From positions 1 to 33,596 of the forward strand of contig JADCAS010000012.1 in NCBI GenBank assembly GCA_020401865.1: a stretch of 33,596 bases of DNA, read 5' to 3'. This document shows positions 11,707 to 21,890 of this stretch, in pieces. Positions within the stretch are counted from its first letter, which is position 1. Each line of letters begins with the position of its first letter. The DNA comes from Phenylobacterium sp. Lineage in GTDB: Bacteria > Pseudomonadota > Alphaproteobacteria > Caulobacterales > Caulobacteraceae. Under the pieces are notes generated by a model, which saw only the letters and a program-made list of their open reading frames with translations, searched no databases and was not told where the DNA came from. The translations under genes and the position numbers were made by a program.

Positions 11707-12639
11707 TTGAGCGAGACGTCATCGACGAACTCTGCGGCCGAGGAGCAGGGCTGGGCCACCGCCCGGACCCTGGCCGAGGCCCTGCCCTTCATCCAGCAGT
11801 ACGACCGTGAGACCGTAGTCATCAAATATGGCGGCCACGCCATGGGCCAGGAGGAGACGGCGCGCCTGTTCGCCGCGGACGCCGTCCTCCTGAAGCTGCT
11901 GGGCCTGCATCCGGTCGTGGTGCACGGCGGCGGCCCTCAGATTTCGCGCATGCTGGACAAGGCCGGCGTCAAGTCGACCTTCGTCGACGGCCTCAGGGTC
12001 ACCGACCAGGCCACCATGGAGGTGGCCGAGATGGTCCTGTCCGGGGCCATCAACAAGGAAATCGCCAACTGGATCACCCTGGCCGGCGCCGAGGCCGACG
12101 TCCGCGGGGTGGGCCTGTCGGGCAAGGACGCCCGCCTCATCACCGTGGAAAAGGCCACCCGGACCCGCAAGGACCCGGACAGCCAGATCGAGCAGGTCGT
12201 GGACCTGGGCTTCGTGGGCGAGCCGACCCGGATCGATCCCCAGCTGATCCAGGGCCTGATCTCGGCCGAGCATGACTACATCCCGGTCATCGCCCCCATA
12301 GGCGTGGCCGAGGACGGCCAGACCTACAACATCAACGCCGACACGGTGGCGGGCGCCCTGGCCGGCGCCCTGAAGGCCAAGCGCATGCTGCTGCTGACCG
12401 ATGTGGCGGGCGTTCTGGGCGCCGACGGGGAGCTCATCCGGCAGATGTCCGTGGACGAGGCCCGGGCGGCCATCGCCTCGGGCGTGGCGTCGGGCGGCAT
12501 GATCCCCAAGCTGGAGACCGCCATCGCCGCGGTCGAAGCCGGGGTCGAGGCGGTGGTCATCCTGGACGGGCGACGGGCCCACGCCATGCTGGTCGAGCTG
12601 TTCACAGAGCACGGGTCGGGAACCCTCATCACCCGATGA
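11707..12639 (+). CDS. argB: acetylglutamate kinase
   Basis: About 310 residues. It phosphorylates N-acetylglutamate with ATP, the second step of arginine synthesis, in the cytoplasm. Amino-acid-kinase motifs are clear: [11 protein letters not shown] near the start, [33 protein letters not shown] and a C-terminal [10 protein letters not shown] block. The start is proposed as TTG at 11707, because AGGAGG (11693-11698) ends 8 bases upstream; a GTG at 11689 is possible but would bury that site inside the gene. The N-terminal helix [16 protein letters not shown] is the arm seen in arginine-sensitive hexameric enzymes, so feedback inhibition is likely (inference). Overlaps the next gene by ATGA. 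Confidence 0.95.
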   Translation: MSETSSTNSAAEEQGWATARTLAEALPFIQQYDRETVVIKYGGHAMGQEETARLFAADAVLLKLLGLHPVVVHGGGPQISRMLDKAGVKSTFVDGLRVTDQATMEVAEMVLSGAINKEIANWITLAGAEADVRGVGLSGKDARLITVEKATRTRKDPDSQIEQVVDLGFVGEPTRIDPQLIQGLISAEHDYIPVIAPIGVAEDGQTYNINADTVAGALAGALKAKRMLLLTDVAGVLGADGELIRQMSVDEARAAIASGVASGGMIPKLETAIAAVEAGVEAVVILDGRRAHAMLVELFTEHGSGTLITR

Positions 12640-13298
12640 CCCCGGACCTCAGCCACATCGACACCTGGCTGTTCGACCTGGACAACACCCTCTACCCGGA
12701 GGAGTCCGGCTTCATGCGCCAGGTCGAGAGCCGCATGACCGCCTTCGTCATGAAGGTGACGGGACTGGAGCGGGACGCCGCCTTCGCTCTGCAGAAGACG
12801 TACCTGGCCGAGCATGGCCTGACCCTGGGCGGGCTCATGCGCCACCACGGGGTGGACCCGCAGGACTTCCACGCCCTGTTCCACGACCTCAGCCTGGACG
12901 CCCTGGCGCATGATCCCGAGCTGCTGGTCGCCCTGGCCCGCCTGCCCGGCCGTCGGCTGATCTTCACCAACGCCGACGATTTCCACGCCGAGCGGGTGCT
13001 GAACCACCTGGGCCTGACGCACCTGTTCGACCAGGTCTTTCACATCCACTCCTTCGGCTTTGCGCCCAAGCCCGACCCCCTGGGCTTCATGCGGATGATC
13101 GAGGGCCACGGCCTGGACCCCGCCGCCACCGCCTTCTTCGAGGACTCCGAGCGCAACCTGAAGCCGGCCCACGACCTGGGCATGACCACCGTCCTGGTGG
13201 GCCCCCGGGCGCTGGCCTCCGAGGCGCCCTTCGTCCACCATCGGACGGGCAAGCTCGCGCCCTTCCTCAATCACGCCCGCCTCCGGGAGACCGCCTGA
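12636..13298 (+). CDS. HAD-superfamily pyrimidine 5'-nucleotidase-like phosphatase
   Basis: 220-residue haloacid-dehalogenase hydrolase. Motif I is [13 protein letters not shown] with the nucleophile and acid aspartates, motif II is the threonine of [12 protein letters not shown], and motif III/IV appears as the lysine in [10 protein letters not shown] and the acidic FFEDSERNL. This set, especially DLDNTLYP, matches the pyrimidine 5'-nucleotidase (SDT1/YjjG-like) subfamily. It is coupled by ATGA to argB and by TGATG to dapD, so it is translated with the amino-acid genes. Its physiological substrate there is unknown; a role removing a nucleotide or sugar phosphate is only an inference. Confidence 0.88.
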   Translation: MTPDLSHIDTWLFDLDNTLYPEESGFMRQVESRMTAFVMKVTGLERDAAFALQKTYLAEHGLTLGGLMRHHGVDPQDFHALFHDLSLDALAHDPELLVALARLPGRRLIFTNADDFHAERVLNHLGLTHLFDQVFHIHSFGFAPKPDPLGFMRMIEGHGLDPAATAFFEDSERNLKPAHDLGMTTVLVGPRALASEAPFVHHRTGKLAPFLNHARLRETA

Positions 13299-14134
13299 TG
13301 AGCCTGACCTACGCCGACCTCCGCGCCGAGATCGAAGCCGCCTGGGAGGCGCGCGACCAGGTTTCGACCGCCACCACCGGCCCGGTGCGCACCGCCGTCG
13401 ACGAGACCCTGCGCCAGCTCGACAGCGGCGACCTGCGCGTCGCCACACGGGGCGAGGACGGCGTCTGGAGCACCCACCAGTGGGTCAAGCAGGCCATCCT
13501 CCTGTCCTTCCGCCTGAACCCGAACCGTATGCATCATGCTCCGGGGCCAGGACCCTACTGGGACAAGGTGGACACCAAGTTCGAGGACTGGAGCGAATCC
13601 CGCTTCGAGGCCGCCGGCTTCCGCGCCGTGCCCGGCTGCGTGGTGCGCAAGGGCGCCTTCATCGCCCGCAATGTGGTGCTGATGCCCTCCTTCGTGAACA
13701 TCGGCGCGTTCGTGGACGAGGGGACCATGGTCGACACCTGGGCCACGGTCGGGTCCTGCGCCCAGATCGGCAAGAATGTGCACCTGTCCGGCGGCGCCGG
13801 GATCGGCGGGGTGCTGGAGCCCCTGCAGGCCAACCCGACCATCATCGAGGACAACTGCTTCATCGGCGCCCGTTCAGAGGTGGCCGAGGGGGTGATCGTG
13901 CGCGAGGGCAGCGTGCTGTCCATGGGCGTTTACCTGACCTCCACCACGCCCATCATCGACCGCCGCACCGGCGAGGTCTTCACCGGCGAAGTGCCGCCCT
14001 ATTCGGTGGTCATGTCCGGGAGCCGCCCGAGTCCGCACGAGGGCCTGCCCGGGACCTACTGCGCGGTGATCATGAAGACGGTGGACGCCCGCACCCGGGC
14101 CAAGACCTCCATCAACGAACTCCTGAGGGACTAG
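13298..14134 (+). CDS. dapD: 2,3,4,5-tetrahydropyridine-2,6-dicarboxylate N-succinyltransferase
   Basis: 278-residue enzyme that succinylates tetrahydrodipicolinate in the succinylase branch of DAP/lysine synthesis. The N-terminal helical domain (to about residue 100) precedes a left-handed beta helix made of hexapeptide repeats, for example [20 protein letters not shown] and [20 protein letters not shown]. The C-terminal tail ends with [13 protein letters not shown], as in the family. Length equals the usual 270-280. Its ATG shares a base with the stop of the HAD gene. It lies four bases before dapE, which acts two steps later. Confidence 0.97.
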   Translation: MSLTYADLRAEIEAAWEARDQVSTATTGPVRTAVDETLRQLDSGDLRVATRGEDGVWSTHQWVKQAILLSFRLNPNRMHHAPGPGPYWDKVDTKFEDWSESRFEAAGFRAVPGCVVRKGAFIARNVVLMPSFVNIGAFVDEGTMVDTWATVGSCAQIGKNVHLSGGAGIGGVLEPLQANPTIIEDNCFIGARSEVAEGVIVREGSVLSMGVYLTSTTPIIDRRTGEVFTGEVPPYSVVMSGSRPSPHEGLPGTYCAVIMKTVDARTRAKTSINELLRD

Positions 14135-14138
14135 GCCC

Positions 14139-15293
14139 ATGGCCGGGATCGACGCCGTCGAGCTGACCCGCGAGCTGATCCGCCGCCCCTCCGTGACGCC
14201 GGCCGACGCCGGGGCCATGGATGTGGTCGAGCAGGTCCTTGAGGGCCTGGGCTTCACCTGCCGCCGGATGCGGTTCGGTGAGATCGAGAACCTCTACGCC
14301 CGGATCGGGACGGCCCGGCCCCACCTCTGCTTCGCCGGCCACACCGACGTGGTGCCGGTGGGCGACGCCGCTGCCTGGAGCCGCGAGGCCTTCGCCGCCG
14401 ACATCGTCGACGGGGTGCTCATCGGCCGGGGGGCGGTGGACATGAAGAGCGCCATCGCCGCCTTCGCCGCCGCCGCCGCTTCGACCCTGGCCGAGGGGGC
14501 GGTGACGGGCTCCCTGTCCTTCCTCATCACCGGAGACGAGGAGGGCGCAGCGCTCGACGGCACCAAGCGGGTGGTCGAAACCCTGAGGGCCGAGGGCGAG
14601 GTCATCGACCACTGCATCGTCGGCGAGCCGACCAGCGCCGAAAGCTTCGGGGACATGGTCAAGATCGGCCGCCGGGGCTCCATCAATGTCGGGATCCGGG
14701 TCGAGGGGATCCAGGGCCACGTGGCCTATCCGCACCGGGCGGCCAATCCCGTGCCGGTCCTGATACGCCTGCTGGCGGCCCTGCAGGCCCGGGTGCTGGA
14801 CGAGGGCTATGTCGACTTCCAGCCCTCCAACCTTGAGGTCACCACCATCGACGTGGGCAACCCCACCCCCAACCTGATCCCCGCCGTCGCTACGGCGCGG
14901 CTGAATATCCGCTTCAATCCCGCCCACCGGGGCGCAGACCTGGCCGCCTGGATCCAGGCCGAGGCCGACCAGGCGGCGGAAGGCTTCCCCGGGACGATCA
15001 CCCTGACCCCGGCGATCAGCGGCGAGGCCTTCCTGACCGAGCAGGGGCCCTTCACCGAACTGGTGGCCGGAGCCGTCGAGGCGGTCTCGGGCCAGCGACC
15101 GGACCTGTCGACCACGGGGGGAACCTCCGACGCCCGCTTCCTCCGCGCCCTCTGCCCGGTGGTGGAGCTGGGCCTGGTGGGCCGCACCATGCACGCCGTC
15201 GACGAGCGGGCGCCGGTGGAGGAGATCCGCCGACTGCAGACCGTCTACGAGACCCTGATCCGCCGCTACTTCGCCGCGCCGCCCTCGGCGTAG
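14139..15293 (+). CDS. dapE: succinyl-diaminopimelate desuccinylase
   Basis: 384-residue di-zinc M20 hydrolase that removes succinate from N-succinyl-LL-DAP, giving DAP for peptidoglycan and lysine. Metal and catalytic motifs: [27 protein letters not shown], the general-base pair in [12 protein letters not shown], and GEPTSA. The late [12 protein letters not shown] and [13 protein letters not shown] are also conserved. The dimerisation (lid) domain sits between about 180 and 290. The gene is directly behind dapD. Its last 28 bases overlap the 3' end of truA on the other strand. Confidence 0.97.
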   Translation: MAGIDAVELTRELIRRPSVTPADAGAMDVVEQVLEGLGFTCRRMRFGEIENLYARIGTARPHLCFAGHTDVVPVGDAAAWSREAFAADIVDGVLIGRGAVDMKSAIAAFAAAAASTLAEGAVTGSLSFLITGDEEGAALDGTKRVVETLRAEGEVIDHCIVGEPTSAESFGDMVKIGRRGSINVGIRVEGIQGHVAYPHRAANPVPVLIRLLAALQARVLDEGYVDFQPSNLEVTTIDVGNPTPNLIPAVATARLNIRFNPAHRGADLAAWIQAEADQAAEGFPGTITLTPAISGEAFLTEQGPFTELVAGAVEAVSGQRPDLSTTGGTSDARFLRALCPVVELGLVGRTMHAVDERAPVEEIRRLQTVYETLIRRYFAAPPSA

Positions 15294-16024
15294 GACACGC
15301 CTGTCAGGACGAGACCCGTCGCGGGCGCGACAGGACCGCAGGACCGGCGGTCCCGGGCCTCCAGGGCCGCCTTCACGTCCTGGGCCGTCCAGCGCCCGAT
15401 CCCGACCTCGGCCAGGGTCCCCGTCATCGACCTGACCTGCCGGTGCAGGAAGGAGCGCGAGGCGAAGCTGAGCCAGACCTCCTCGCCCCGCCGGCTGACC
15501 TCGGCGACGTCCAGGGTCTTGACCGGCGACTTCGCCTGGCAGGCGAGGTCGCGGAAGGTGGTGAAGTCGTGATGGCCCACCAGGACCTGGGCGGCGGCGT
15601 GCATGGCGTCGGCGTCCAGGGGCGCCTTGACGTGCCAGACCCGGCCCCGGTCCAGGGCCGGGGGCGCCGGACGGTTCAGGATTCGGTAGAGGTAGCGCCG
15701 CTCGGTGGCCGAGAAGCGGGCGTGCCAGCCCTCCGGCGCGACTTCGGCGTCCAGCACCACCACCGCGTCGTCGATAAGATGGGCGTTGAGGGCGTTGCGC
15801 ACGGTGTCCGCTGGCCAGGCCTTCGACAGGTCCACGTGCACCACCTGGCCTGTGGCGTGGACGCCGGTGTCGGTGCGCCCCGCAGCCTGCAGGCGCACGC
15901 TCTCGCCCGTGAAGGCCAGGACCGCCCGCTCCACCGCGCCCTGGACCGTGGGCAGGTCGCCCTGGGCCTGGAAGCCCTTGTAGGGGCCGCCGTCATACTC
16001 GAGGGTCAGGCGGTAGCGAGGCAT
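15266..16024 (-). CDS. truA: tRNA pseudouridine(38-40) synthase TruA
   Basis: 252 residues. It converts uridines 38-40 of tRNA anticodon arms to pseudouridine. The catalytic aspartate is D52 in [14 protein letters not shown], followed by the TruA pattern [14 protein letters not shown] and the C-terminal [17 protein letters not shown]. Starts at ATG 16024-16022, overlapping the fmt stop (ATGA), and is the last gene of the recR-rmuC-def-fmt-truA string. Its end converges on and overlaps dapE. Confidence 0.96.
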   Translation of the reverse strand: MPRYRLTLEYDGGPYKGFQAQGDLPTVQGAVERAVLAFTGESVRLQAAGRTDTGVHATGQVVHVDLSKAWPADTVRNALNAHLIDDAVVVLDAEVAPEGWHARFSATERRYLYRILNRPAPPALDRGRVWHVKAPLDADAMHAAAQVLVGHHDFTTFRDLACQAKSPVKTLDVAEVSRRGEEVWLSFASRSFLHRQVRSMTGTLAEVGIGRWTAQDVKAALEARDRRSCGPVAPATGLVLTGVSYAEGGAAK

Positions 16025-16950
16025 CAGGCAAGCTGCATCCCGGCGGGCAGGGGCAGGCCGCGCAGGAAGTCAGCGGCGTCCTGCGGCCCGCGGCCCTCGC
16101 GCTGCAGACGCAAGAGGCGCACCGCGCCCTCCCCCGTCGCCACCAGGAGGGCGTCGTCCAGGACGGTTCCCGGCGCCCCCGACCCGGCCTCGGCCCGGCT
16201 CAGCAGGGCCTTGACCCGCACCGGACCCCGGGGGCCGGGGGCTTCGAACCAGGCGCCAGGGAAGGGCGACAGGCCGCGGATCTTGCCATCCAGCTCGGCG
16301 GCGGGCCGGCTCCAGTGCAACCGGGCGGTGCGGGGGCTGATCTTCTTGGCGTAGGTCGCCCCCTCGGCGGCCTGCGGCGTCTCCACCGCCCGGCCGGCGG
16401 CGATGTCGGCCAGGGTTGCGACCAGCAGGCCGGCGCCCGCCTGCGCCATGCGATCGTGCAGGGTCCCGGCGGTCTCATCCGGCCGGATGTCGAGGCGGGC
16501 GGTGGCGAGGATCGGCCCCTCGTCCAGGCCCTCGGTCATGCGCATCACCTGGACGCCGGTCACCTCGTCGCCGGCCATGATGGCGCGCTGGATGGGCGCG
16601 GCGCCGCGCCAGCGCGGCAGGAGGGAGGCGTGCAGGTTGAAGGCGCCCAGGCGCGGCGCCTCCAGCACCTCGCGGGGCAGGAGCTGACCGTAGGCCACCA
16701 CCACCGCAGCGTCGAGGTCAAGGGCGCGGAAGGCCTCGATTTCGGCGGGATCACGCAGCGAGGCCGGGGTGCGGATGGACAGGCCAAGGGACTCCGCCAG
16801 GGCCTGCACCGGCGAGGGACGGAGCGCCTGGCCGCGGCCGCGCGGCGCCGGCGGCTGGGCGTACACCGCGGCGACCTCATGGCCGGCCTGCGCCACGGCG
16901 TTGAGGCAGGCGGCGGCGATGTCGGGGGTTCCGAGGAAGGCGAGGCGCAT
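16024..16950 (-). CDS. fmt: methionyl-tRNA formyltransferase
   Basis: 308 residues. It formylates initiator Met-tRNA using 10-formyl-tetrahydrofolate. The N-terminal Rossmann domain begins [13 protein letters not shown]. The catalytic block is [20 protein letters not shown], with the expected asparagine-histidine pair, followed by the essential aspartate in [10 protein letters not shown]. The C-terminal tRNA-binding OB-fold begins after about residue 205. Starts 65 bases after def and runs into truA, giving co-expression of formylation and deformylation, as is common in bacteria. Confidence 0.97.
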   Translation of the reverse strand: MRLAFLGTPDIAAACLNAVAQAGHEVAAVYAQPPAPRGRGQALRPSPVQALAESLGLSIRTPASLRDPAEIEAFRALDLDAAVVVAYGQLLPREVLEAPRLGAFNLHASLLPRWRGAAPIQRAIMAGDEVTGVQVMRMTEGLDEGPILATARLDIRPDETAGTLHDRMAQAGAGLLVATLADIAAGRAVETPQAAEGATYAKKISPRTARLHWSRPAAELDGKIRGLSPFPGAWFEAPGPRGPVRVKALLSRAEAGSGAPGTVLDDALLVATGEGAVRLLRLQREGRGPQDAADFLRGLPLPAGMQLA

Positions 16951-17015
16951 GGGGCGGGTTTACCCCTCCCGCGGCGGCGAGGAAACTGAAAGGGGGGGGA
17001 ACCGGAAGGGCCGGA

Positions 17016-17525
17016 TCAGCCTGTACGGGCCAGCTTGCGCACCCGGGCCACCGCCCGCTCGCGCTTGAGCCGGGACAGGTGGTCGATGAAGAGTACGCCC
17101 TTCAGGTGGTCCATCTCATGCTGGATGCAGACGGCGAACAGGCCCTCGGCGTCCTCGACCACCTCCTGGCCGTTGTAATCGAGATACCTCAGCTTCACCC
17201 GGGCGGGGCGGTCCACCTCGTCGTAGACCTCGGGTACGGACAGGCAGCCCTCCTCGTAGGGGGCGGTTTCCTCCGAGGCCCAGAGAATCTCGGGATTGAC
17301 GAAGTAGCGGGGCTGGGGCGGCTCGTCCTGCCGGGCCAGGTCCATGACGATCACCTGCTTGGGCACGCCCACCTGGATGGCGGCCAGGCCGATGCCGGGG
17401 GCCGCGTACATGGTCTCCAGCATGTCGTCCATCAGCAGGCGCAGGTCGTCGTCCACCGCCGCGACGGGGGTGGAGACCTGCTTCAGCACAGGGTTGGGGA
17501 CGGTGAGGATTTCGCGCAGGGCCAT
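17016..17525 (-). CDS. def: peptide deformylase
   Basis: 169-residue metalloenzyme (usually Fe2+) that removes the formyl group from nascent proteins. The three family motifs are intact: [19 protein letters not shown] with the cysteine ligand, and QHEMDHLKG with two histidine ligands and the catalytic glutamate. The length is that of Gram-negative type 1 deformylases. Located just upstream of fmt on the same strand. The 65-base gap to fmt contains a run of eight G residues on the plus strand but no clear stop signal. Confidence 0.97.
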   Translation of the reverse strand: MALREILTVPNPVLKQVSTPVAAVDDDLRLLMDDMLETMYAAPGIGLAAIQVGVPKQVIVMDLARQDEPPQPRYFVNPEILWASEETAPYEEGCLSVPEVYDEVDRPARVKLRYLDYNGQEVVEDAEGLFAVCIQHEMDHLKGVLFIDHLSRLKRERAVARVRKLARTG

Positions 17526-17558
17526 GGTCTCGCCAGTTAGGGACGGGCCCCGGCAGCG

Positions 17559-18788
17559 TCAAGCCGCACCGTCCTCGTCCTTCGGGTCCAGCCGGGCGAG
17601 GGGACGCACGCCGGTCTCGATGTGAGGCAGCTCCGGCATGGGCTTGCCCTCGTGGTCCACGCCCAGGGCCTCGAAGCGCCGGGCCTGGGGCAGGACGCGG
17701 CTCTCCAGGGACCCGACCACCTGGTTGTAGCGCTCCACCGCCTGGGTCAGGGCCTTGCCCACCCCGGCCACATGGCCGCCCATGTCGGACAGGCGCTTGT
17801 AGAGCTCGCGGGCGACCCGGGCGATCTCGGCGGCGCCCCGGGCCTGGTCCTCCACCCGCCAGCCGTAGGAGACGGCCTTGCACAGGGCGAAGAGGGTGGT
17901 GGGCGTGACCACCACCACCTTCTGGGCCATGGCCTCGTTCAGGAGGTCCGGCTGGCGGTCGAGGGCGGCCACCAGGAAGCTGTCGCCGGGGATGAACATG
18001 GCCACGAAGTCGGCGCTGCCGCCCAGCTCGTCCTGGTAGCCCCGGGAGGCCAGGGTGCGCACGTGGGTGCGGACGCTGTCGGCGTGACGGGCGAGGGCGG
18101 CCTCGCGCTGGGCCTCGTCCGGGGCGTCCTGGGCGTCGAGGAAGGCGCCGATGGAGACCTTGGCGTCGATGACCAGCTCGCCTCCGCCGGGCATGCGCAC
18201 CACCACGTCGGGCCGCTGCCGGCGCTCGCCGGAAGTGACCGTGACCTGCTCGAGAAAGTCGAACCGGTTCTGCAGGCCGGCCATCTCCAGGACGTTGCGC
18301 AGGGTCTGCTCGCCCCAGCGTCCCTGAACGCCGACCCCCCGGCGCAGGGCGGCGGTGAGCTTCTGGGTCTCGTCCCGGGCGGCGGTGGAGGCCTGGAGGA
18401 GGGCGCCGATCTGCTCGCGCAGGCCGCCGGTCTCCTGCGCACGGGCGGTCTCCATGTCGGTGACCTGCTTCTGGAACTTCTCGAGGGTCTCGGTCACGGG
18501 CTTGAGCTGGCCGGCCAGCTTCTCCTCGGCCAGCTTTTCCCGCAGCTCGAAGCTCTCATTGGCCCGGGCGAGGAGCTGCTCGGCGATGGCCCCGGCGGCC
18601 TCGGCCTGCAGCAGCTCGGCGTTACGGGCGGCCATGTCCTCGATGACCTGGACCCGGGCGGCGGCGGACTGGAGGTCGAAGATCCGCGCCTCGGCGCGAT
18701 CGGCCCGGCCCCGCTCGAGCACGGCCCAGACCACGGCGACCAGGGTCAGAGCGAAACCCAGGAGGGCGATGAGAAGTTCGGAGTTCAT
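17559..18788 (-). CDS. rmuC: DNA recombination protein RmuC
   Basis: 409-residue RmuC-family protein. An N-terminal membrane helix (about residues 4-25) is followed by a long coiled-coil stretch rich in A, E, L and Q (about 30-145). The PD-(D/E)XK-like RmuC domain then shows GRWGEQTLRNVLEMAGL, RPDVVVRMPGG, ELVIDAKVSIGAF, and VVVTPTTLFALCKAV. The DAK element supplies the predicted nuclease aspartate and lysine. By family it limits inversion/rearrangement at short repeats, but its enzymatic activity is poorly established. It lies between recR and def; the recR neighbour fits a repair role. Confidence 0.93.
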   Translation of the reverse strand: MNSELLIALLGFALTLVAVVWAVLERGRADRAEARIFDLQSAAARVQVIEDMAARNAELLQAEAAGAIAEQLLARANESFELREKLAEEKLAGQLKPVTETLEKFQKQVTDMETARAQETGGLREQIGALLQASTAARDETQKLTAALRRGVGVQGRWGEQTLRNVLEMAGLQNRFDFLEQVTVTSGERRQRPDVVVRMPGGGELVIDAKVSIGAFLDAQDAPDEAQREAALARHADSVRTHVRTLASRGYQDELGGSADFVAMFIPGDSFLVAALDRQPDLLNEAMAQKVVVVTPTTLFALCKAVSYGWRVEDQARGAAEIARVARELYKRLSDMGGHVAGVGKALTQAVERYNQVVGSLESRVLPQARRFEALGVDHEGKPMPELPHIETGVRPLARLDPKDEDGAA

Positions 18789-18826
18789 GAAGTGTTCCTA
18801 GGCGGGATTCGCCACCGTGTCACGAC

Positions 18827-19429
18827 TCAGGCCGGGCGGCGGGCGCGCAGGGCCTGGGTCAGGGTGCCGTCGTCCAGCCAGTCCAGCTCGCCGCCTACGG
18901 GCACGCCCCGGGCCAGCAGGGTGACCTCGGCTCCGGAAGCGGCGAGGCGCTCGGCGAGATAGTGGGCGGTGGTCTGGCCATCCACCGTGGCGGGAAGGGC
19001 GAGGATGACTTCCCGAACGCCGCCGGCCGAGACCCGGGCGACGAGGTCGGCCACCCGCAGGTCCTCGGGGCCGACGCCGTCCAGGGCCGAGAGCAGACCG
19101 CCCAGGACGTGGTATCGTCCCCGGAACGCTCCGGCGCGCTCCAGCGCCCAGAGGGCGCCGGCCTCCTCCACCACGCAGATCAGGCCCGGATCGCGCGTTC
19201 CGTCCGCGCAGACCGTGCACGGGTCCCGGGTGTCGAGGGCGCCGCAGGCGCTGCAGGCCCGGACCTTGGCCGCCGCGTCCGCCAGGGCCTCGGCGAGGGG
19301 GGTCATGAGCTGCTCGCGCCGCTTCAAAAGCGTGAGGGCGGCGCGGCGCGCAGAGCGGGGTCCCAGTCCGGGCAGGCGGGACAGGAGGCTGATCAGCCTT
19401 TCGATCTCGGGTCCGGCGGATGCGGCCAA
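18827..19429 (-). CDS. recR: recombination mediator protein RecR
   Basis: 200-residue RecFOR-pathway protein helping RecA load on gapped DNA. Order: helix-hairpin-helix ([16 protein letters not shown]), a four-cysteine zinc site ([16 protein letters not shown]), a Toprim domain ([13 protein letters not shown]), then a C-terminal Walker-B-like end. The start is set at TTG 19429-19427: GGAGG lies 8 bases upstream and the product then begins [11 protein letters not shown], as in relatives. The frame stays open to 19546, but its extra residues look non-coding. In many bacteria recR follows dnaX-ybaB; here neither is adjacent, and the neighbour is the divergent chvI. Confidence 0.93.
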   Translation of the reverse strand: MAASAGPEIERLISLLSRLPGLGPRSARRAALTLLKRREQLMTPLAEALADAAAKVRACSACGALDTRDPCTVCADGTRDPGLICVVEEAGALWALERAGAFRGRYHVLGGLLSALDGVGPEDLRVADLVARVSAGGVREVILALPATVDGQTTAHYLAERLAASGAEVTLLARGVPVGGELDWLDDGTLTQALRARRPA

Positions 19430-19523
19430 GGCCCCTGCCTCCAATGGGTCGGTAACAGGTCTCAGGGTGCACCCCGGGGGGTGATTCTGTCCAAGCCCAC
19501 GCGTCGCAGACGGATGAGGACAT

Positions 19524-19542
19524 GGTGCGGGGCCCCCGCACC
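19524..19542. repeat. perfect GC hairpin in the recR-chvI divergent gap
   Basis: GGTGCGGGG and CCCCGCACC form 9-bp arms separated by one C. It lies 95 bases before recR and 98 bases before chvI. It could be an operator for either gene or a cruciform/transcript hairpin; it has no T tract on either strand. Confidence 0.5.
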
Positions 19543-19579
19543 GCACCGCGATCGGTCATCCGTCCCGGCCTCCGCCCCA

Positions 19580-19608
19580 TTGAGGCCACAGGCCTGCAGG
19601 ACTAGGGT
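19580..19608 (+). promoter_or_regulatory. possible promoter of chvI
   Basis: TTGAGG (19580-19585) and TAGGGT (19603-19608) are spaced by 17 bases and lie 31 bases before the chvI ATG. The -10 match is weak, so this is a candidate only. Confidence 0.3.
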
Positions 19609-19639
19609 CGAATCGTTGGCGACAGGAACAGACGCACCC

Positions 19640-20347
19640 ATGGCCCGGATCACCCTCGTGGACGACGACGAGAACATCGTGACCTCAGTGAGCCTTGCGC
19701 TCGAGAGCCAGGGGCATTCGGTCAAGGCCTACTACGATGGCGCCTCGGGTCTGGCGGCTCTCGAGAACGACCCGCCCGACCTGGCCATACTGGACGTCAA
19801 GATGCCGCGGATGGACGGGATGGAGGTGCTTCGGCGACTGCGCCGCACCTCGGATCTGCCGGTGATCATTCTCACCTCAAAGGACGATGAGATCGACGAG
19901 CTCCTGGGGTTCAACCTCGGCGCCGACGACTACATGCACAAGCCCTTCAGCCAGCGCCTGCTCATCGAGCGGGTGAAGGCGGTCCTGCGGCGCGCCAGCG
20001 GCGGGGCGGACGAGAGCGGGGATGAGCCCGAGGAATCCGCCACCCGGGCGCTCAGGCGCGGCCGTCTGACCCTGGACCCGGCCCGGCACGACTGCCTGTG
20101 GAACGACCGGCCGGTCAAGCTGACCGTCACCGAGTTCCTGCTGATCCAGGCCCTCGCCCAGCGGCCCGGCTTCGTGAAGAGCCGGGACAACCTGATGGAC
20201 GCCGCCTACGACGATCAGGTCTATGTGGACGACCGCACCATCGACAGCCACATCAAGCGGATGCGTCGCAAGTTCCGGGAGGTCGACCCCGAGTTCGACG
20301 CGATTGAAACCCTCTATGGCGTCGGATACCGGTACCGCGAGTCCTGA
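19640..20347 (+). CDS. chvI: OmpR-type response regulator ChvI
   Basis: 235 residues. The receiver domain has the acidic pocket DDDE at 8-11, phospho-acceptor D52 in [13 protein letters not shown], the switch threonine in [10 protein letters not shown] and the lysine in YMHKPFS. The C-terminal winged helix contains [17 protein letters not shown] and ends [12 protein letters not shown]. Extent and sequence fit ChvI, the regulator that in Caulobacter, Sinorhizobium and Agrobacterium responds to acid/cell-envelope stress. The ATG at 19640 has AGGA upstream; the frame continues far 5' but that part is the antisense of recR. The 3' end overlaps chvG by 32 bases, suggesting translational coupling. 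Confidence 0.93.
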   Translation: MARITLVDDDENIVTSVSLALESQGHSVKAYYDGASGLAALENDPPDLAILDVKMPRMDGMEVLRRLRRTSDLPVIILTSKDDEIDELLGFNLGADDYMHKPFSQRLLIERVKAVLRRASGGADESGDEPEESATRALRRGRLTLDPARHDCLWNDRPVKLTVTEFLLIQALAQRPGFVKSRDNLMDAAYDDQVYVDDRTIDSHIKRMRRKFREVDPEFDAIETLYGVGYRYRES

Positions 20348-21890
20348 GCCGGCGCGGCGGCGGTGGCGCGGGCCGCCCTCGTCGCGCCTGGGCCGGCTCA
20401 TCCTCGCCCTCAACCTCCTGGGCCTGGCGGTCCTCATCGTCGGCTCCCTGGTGCTCAACGAGCTTCGCCGGGGGCTGGTGGAGGCGCGGATCGACAGCCT
20501 CACCACCCAGGGGGAGCTGATCGCCACCCTCATCGACCAGGCGGCCACCGTCGGGGAGCCCGTCCCCGCCCTCGACGCCGCCCGGGCCAGCGAGATCCTC
20601 CGGCTGCTCGCCAACCCCGGAGTCCAGAGGGCGCGCCTGTTCGACGCCCAGGGCCAGCTCGTCGCCGACAGCGACTGGATCGCCGACCGGGTGGAACAGA
20701 AGCCCCTGCCGCCGGCCCGGCCCCGCGGATCGCCGGCCGCCGCTCCGGAGGCGGCCCGGCCCCGGCCCTCCCCCGGGCGGGAGGCCCTCGAGGCGGAGGT
20801 CCGCCGGGCCCTGGAGGGCCAGCGGGTGTCCGGCGTGCGACGGGCCGATCCCGACGGGCGGGTGGTCTCGGTCTCCTTCCCCATCCGTCATGTCCAGGCG
20901 GTCCTCGGAGTTCTCACGGTCGAGGCCGGGGACGTGGACAGCATCATCTCCCGGCAGAGGGCGGCCCTGGCGCCCTTCATCCTCCTGTCCATCGGCGTGA
21001 CCCTCCTGTCCTCGGCCCTCCTGACCACCCTGGTCGCCCTGCCGGTCCGGCGTCTGGCCCGGGCGGCGGACCGGGTGCGCCTGTCCCGGGTCCGCTCCAT
21101 CTCCCTGCCCGACCTGTCCCGGCGGCGGGATGAGCTGGGCGACCTGACCCGGGCCCTGGAGGCCATGACCGACGCCCAGTCCGAGCGGATGGGCGCCATC
21201 GAGCGGTTCGCCGCCGACGTGGCGCATGAGATCCGCAACCCCCTCACCTCCCTGAGGTCGGCGGTGGAGACCCTGGACATCGTCTCCGACCCGGAGGCCA
21301 GGGCGCGGCTGAACCGCGTGATCCGCCAGGACATCCAGCGCATGGACCGGCTGGTGACCGACATCTCCAACGCCTCGCGGCTGGACGCCGAACTCTCCCG
21401 GGAACCGCCCCGCCCCTTCGATCTGGGGCGCCTCCTGGAGGAGATCGTCCAGGCCTACGCTGCGGCGCGACGGGAGGGGGAGTCTGGGGTCCTCTTGTCC
21501 GGGACGGAGGGCGAGACCCCGGTCCTCGGCCGGGAGGGACCCGCCGGCCAGGTCTTCCGGAATCTCGTGGACAACGCCCGCTCCTTCAGCCCGCCGGGCG
21601 GGACCGTGCGCCTGTACCTCTCCCGCGAGGGCGGCTGGGCGGTGGTCTTCGTTGACGACGACGGGCCGGGCATCCCCCCTGAGAACCTCGAGACCGTCTT
21701 CGAGCGGTTTTACACCTCCCGGCCCGCGGGAACGGCCTTTGGCGGCAATTCCGGCCTCGGCCTGTCCATCGCCCGGCAGATCGTCGCGGCCCAGGGGGGA
21801 ACCCTGACGGCGGAGAACCGGACGGATCCCGCCGGGGAGCGGATCGGCGCCCGGTTCGTGGTGCGCCTTCCCCTCAGGCCGGGGGCGTGA
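20316..21890 (+). CDS. chvG: sensor histidine kinase ChvG
   Basis: About 524 residues from the ATG at 20316, inside the end of chvI. Two membrane helices (about 25-48 and 220-246) enclose a periplasmic sensor domain with a proline/alanine/arginine-rich segment near 128-155. HAMP follows, then the H-box [20 protein letters not shown] with phospho-accepting His304, an N-box ([14 protein letters not shown]), a G1 box (DDDGPGIP) and a G2 box (GNSGLGLSI). It phosphorylates ChvI. The stop overlaps the GTG of hprK by four bases, tying envelope sensing to the PTS genes. Confidence 0.93.
   Translation: MASDTGTASPEPARRRWRGPPSSRLGRLILALNLLGLAVLIVGSLVLNELRRGLVEARIDSLTTQGELIATLIDQAATVGEPVPALDAARASEILRLLANPGVQRARLFDAQGQLVADSDWIADRVEQKPLPPARPRGSPAAAPEAARPRPSPGREALEAEVRRALEGQRVSGVRRADPDGRVVSVSFPIRHVQAVLGVLTVEAGDVDSIISRQRAALAPFILLSIGVTLLSSALLTTLVALPVRRLARAADRVRLSRVRSISLPDLSRRRDELGDLTRALEAMTDAQSERMGAIERFAADVAHEIRNPLTSLRSAVETLDIVSDPEARARLNRVIRQDIQRMDRLVTDISNASRLDAELSREPPRPFDLGRLLEEIVQAYAAARREGESGVLLSGTEGETPVLGREGPAGQVFRNLVDNARSFSPPGGTVRLYLSREGGWAVVFVDDDGPGIPPENLETVFERFYTSRPAGTAFGGNSGLGLSIARQIVAAQGGTLTAENRTDPAGERIGARFVVRLPLRPGA

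Noticed and set aside
19430..19546. Longer RecR start upstream of 19429
   Set aside because: The added residues are unlike RecR, while TTG at 19429 has a GGAGG site at good distance and normal length.
19600..19620. T-loop-like GGTCGAATC suggesting a tRNA
   Set aside because: No acceptor stem, anticodon arm or CCA-side pairing around it; it is the leader of chvI.
19440..19640. Possible small SRP RNA (ffs) near recR
   Set aside because: The conserved GGAAGGAAGCAG apical loop is absent from both strands of the gap.
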